Part shown: one piece after another, positions 5,539 through 6,983 of the stretch
How the letters are laid out: each line of letters starts with the position of its first letter
How positions within the stretch are numbered: the first letter of the stretch is position 1
Assembly (NCBI GenBank): GCA_948663505.1
Contig: CAPNAQ010000093.1
Span: 1-6,983 of the forward strand
Direction of reading: 5' to 3'
DNA from: an uncultured Clostridia bacterium
Lineage (GTDB): Bacteria; Bacillota; Clostridia; TANB77; CAG-508
Length of the DNA stretch: 6,983 bases
The notes under the pieces: model-generated
What the model saw: the letters and a program-made list of their open reading frames with translations, nothing else
What the model was told of the DNA's origin: nothing
Databases searched by the model: none
Made by a program: the position numbers and the translations under genes

Positions 5539-6380
5539 CACCAATTCAAAGAATTATAAAATATGGAGCTATAGCATTTGGAATATATTTATGTTTTGTT
5601 ATTATTAGTGCAATAATAACAGGTATAAGTATTATATTTGGAATATCAACAGGATTAGAAATATATAGAGGATATAGAAATGAAGAGACACAAATTATAT
5701 CATCAATTGATGAACAATATGAAAATATAAAAAAAATAGATATAAAACTTGATATAAGTAGGCTTAAAATTAAAGAAGGAGAATCTTTTAAATTAGAAGT
5801 ATTAAACCCAACTAATAGATTTTATAAAACAGTAGAAGGAAGCACTCTAAAGCTCAGAGACGAAAGAAATGGTTGGTTTAGAACATCAGAGATAATACCT
5901 GAAGTAGTGATATATATTCCTAAAGATGTAAAACTAGATGAAATTAATATAAAAGCAGGAGTAAACGAAACAAATATTGAAAAATTATATGCAGAAAATA
6001 TAAATATAGAAAATGGAGTAGGTAAATTAGTTATAAATGAAATTATTACAGATAATTTAGACATAGAAGGTGGCGCAGGAGAAACAAAAATATTATCAGG
6101 TAAAATAGGAGAAGTTAAACTTCAAGCAGGTATAGGAAATTTTGTTATTAAATCAGAAATACAAGAACAGGCTAAATTAGAAGCAGGAGTAGGAAATTTA
6201 GAAATTAATTTACTAGGAACAAAAGAAGATTACAAAATAAAAGCAGAAACAGGTATTGGTAACTGTATTGTTAATGGACAAAAAGTTCATGATAACCAAA
6301 TTATAGGAGACGGAAAAACAGATATAAAATTGGAAGCAGGAATAGGAAAAGTTCAAGTAAATTTTGAAAAGAAGGATTAG
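5535..6380 (+). CDS. LiaG-like (DUF4097-type) membrane-anchored beta-repeat protein
   Basis: The 281-residue protein has one N-terminal membrane helix (about 11-36) preceded by basic residues R6 and K9, then a strand-rich domain of about 230 residues. The second half has seven copies of a short motif, [KND]-[IL]-x-x-G-[IVA]-G, starting at residues 138, 157, 176, 195, 214, 236 and 265; the first five are spaced exactly 19 residues apart. This fits a right-handed beta-solenoid of the DUF4097/DUF2807 type, the fold seen in LiaG and YvlB proteins. Basic residues before the helix suggest the repeat domain is outside the cell. The start ATG overlaps the TGA of the LiaF-like gene, with GGGGGTG (5518-5524) as ribosome binding site, so the pair is coupled and probably works together at the envelope. 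Its end overlaps the convergent gene by 4 bases. A precise function cannot be given. Confidence 0.85.
   Translation: MTPIQRIIKYGAIAFGIYLCFVIISAIITGISIIFGISTGLEIYRGYRNEETQIISSIDEQYENIKKIDIKLDISRLKIKEGESFKLEVLNPTNRFYKTVEGSTLKLRDERNGWFRTSEIIPEVVIYIPKDVKLDEINIKAGVNETNIEKLYAENINIENGVGKLVINEIITDNLDIEGGAGETKILSGKIGEVKLQAGIGNFVIKSEIQEQAKLEAGVGNLEINLLGTKEDYKIKAETGIGNCIVNGQKVHDNQIIGDGKTDIKLEAGIGKVQVNFEKKD
5946..6377 (+). repeat. 19-residue solenoid repeats in the LiaG-like protein
   Basis: Seven repeat units begin at residues 138, 157, 176, 195, 214, 236 and 265. Representative cores are NIKAGVNE, NIENGVGK, DIEGGAGE, KLQAGIGN, KLEAGVGN, KAETGIGN and KLEAGIGK. The first four spacings are 19 residues; the last two are 22 and 29, the last with an inserted loop (about 248-262). 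The strict period suggests one solenoid coil per unit. Confidence 0.8.
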
Positions 6381-6407
6381 AGGCTAAGCCTCCAATTCCT
6401 TCTTTTT
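6367..6407. terminator. Bidirectional terminator shared by convergent genes
   Basis: An inner hairpin GAGGC (6380-6384), loop TAA, GCCTC (6388-6392) is enclosed by a second arm pairing AAAAGAAGGA (6367-6376) with TCCTTCTTTT (6397-6406), with a few unpaired bases between. A T run (6403-6407) serves the plus strand and the A run (6367-6370) serves the minus strand. The hairpin overlaps the last codons of both the LiaG-like gene and the YcxB-like gene. Confidence 0.82.
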
Positions 6408-6883
6408 AAAAATATATTAAAATCATCAACATTTCCAATAGAAAACTTATCTTTTTTTAGTAAAAAAGCATGATTTTTATCTATATAAATATAAAAGAAT
6501 TCATCAGTTTCAAAAAGCTTATATATTTTCCAATATGATACTTTTACTAATTTTATTCTATCAGACACAGTAAAATATTTTTTATAAAAACAAAATATGA
6601 ATATTTTTTCTTTCTGAAATTTTTCAGATTTAAATTCTTTATCAATTTTCTTAAGAGGTGAAAAATATCTCCAACAAATAAAAATTATAAATGCTAATAA
6701 AAATGTTAAAATTATAACATAATTTTTATAGATAAGATTACATACAAGGCAAAAGCATATTAAAAATACAAATAATAATGTATACAAGTTATATTTTAAC
6801 CCATATTTTGTTTGATGAAAGTTTAAGTATTTTTGATAAACCTCATTTGTATATTGTGTTTTATTTTTAAATAGTATTTCCAT
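6377..6883 (-). CDS. YcxB-like two-helix membrane protein
   Basis: The 168-residue protein has a polar N-terminus, two adjacent membrane helices (about 33-51 and 54-72), and a C-terminal domain (about 94-161) resembling the YcxB-like family: FIFCFYKKYFTVSD, then KVSYWKIYKLFETDEFFYIYIDK, then AFLLKKDKFSIGNVDDFNIFL. This is the family's typical order, a strand, a [YW]..I.K..ET..[FY][YF] segment, and a [LI][LI]KKD.F end. The function of the family is not established. The ATG at 6881-6883 is preceded by AGAGGAGA on the minus strand (about 6895-6902), a slightly long spacing of 11 bases. It has its own promoter further upstream and converges on the LiaG-like gene, so it is an independent unit. Phe, Tyr and Lys are very frequent, in keeping with the AT-rich base composition. 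Confidence 0.82.
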   Translation of the reverse strand: MEILFKNKTQYTNEVYQKYLNFHQTKYGLKYNLYTLLFVFLICFCLVCNLIYKNYVIILTFLLAFIIFICWRYFSPLKKIDKEFKSEKFQKEKIFIFCFYKKYFTVSDRIKLVKVSYWKIYKLFETDEFFYIYIDKNHAFLLKKDKFSIGNVDDFNIFLKRRNWRLSL

Positions 6884-6916
6884 AATTATATAATTCTCCT
6901 CTATAGTATTTTTTTT

Positions 6917-6945
6917 ATTATATCATAAAAAATTAATTTACAAAA
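6917..6945 (-). promoter_or_regulatory. Extended -10 promoter of the YcxB-like gene
   Basis: On the minus strand TGATATAAT (plus-strand 6917-6925) gives a perfect TATAAT -10 box with the TGn extension. The -35 region is weak: TTGTAA lies at a short 15-base spacing (6938-6943) and TTTTGT at 17 bases (6940-6945). Extended -10 promoters can work with a poor -35. It lies about 33 bases upstream of the ATG. Confidence 0.65.
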
Positions 6946-6983
6946 CTATTATCATATTTAAGTTTCGACTTTTTGCAAAAGAT

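Noticed and set aside
6971..6980. Palindrome TTTTGCAAAA at the right edge
   Set aside because: It could be part of a terminator or site of a gene beyond the window, but there is too little sequence to say, and 10-base AT-rich palindromes are common here.
1..6983. CRISPR array, tRNA or rRNA gene, insertion sequence, or recoded TGA
   Set aside because: No direct repeat with regular spacers, no cloverleaf or rRNA motif and no transposase with inverted ends was seen; TGG encodes Trp and TGA at 5536 works as a stop.

Overview
This is a strongly AT-rich window of ordinary bacterial coding DNA. Shine-Dalgarno sites are of the GGAG type, tryptophan is encoded by TGG and TGA is used as a stop, so the genetic code is standard. 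Gene content (Hsp33, family II pyrophosphatase, LiaF/LiaG-like pair, YcxB-like protein, RpiB, TagO/WecA-type transferase, Rpn-type nuclease remnant) and base composition fit a low-GC Bacillota, most likely a Clostridia lineage related to uncultured gut bacteria. That placement is an inference from family resemblance, not from a search.

Layout. Positions 58-609 hold a degenerate, C-terminally shortened Rpn/PD-(D/E)XK-type nuclease with no good ribosome binding site. A textbook promoter (TTGACA-N17-TATATT) then drives a 125-residue XRE-type repressor at 679-1056, which is closed by a clear intrinsic terminator. From 1184 to 6380 six genes run in the same direction with short gaps, or touching, and no terminator was seen between them: a variant RpiB sugar-phosphate isomerase, a TagO/WecA-type polyprenyl-phosphate sugar-1-phosphate transferase with a complete rubredoxin domain fused to its C-terminus, the redox-switched chaperone Hsp33 (hslO), the manganese-dependent pyrophosphatase (ppaC), a LiaF-like membrane protein and a LiaG-like (DUF4097-type) membrane-anchored beta-repeat protein. 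A convergent gene on the minus strand (6377-6883), encoding a YcxB-like two-helix membrane protein, overlaps the last of these by 4 bases. The two share a long hairpin that can terminate transcription from both sides.

How the genes may work together. The transferase begins synthesis of lipid-linked envelope glycopolymers, and the LiaF/LiaG-like pair belongs to the envelope-stress sensing world. Hsp33 responds to oxidation, and the rubredoxin domain adds an iron redox site to the transferase. The cluster therefore reads as envelope assembly placed next to redox and stress functions. The most unusual item is the transferase-rubredoxin fusion, followed by the RpiB variant, whose catalytic loop and ring-opening histidine are changed.
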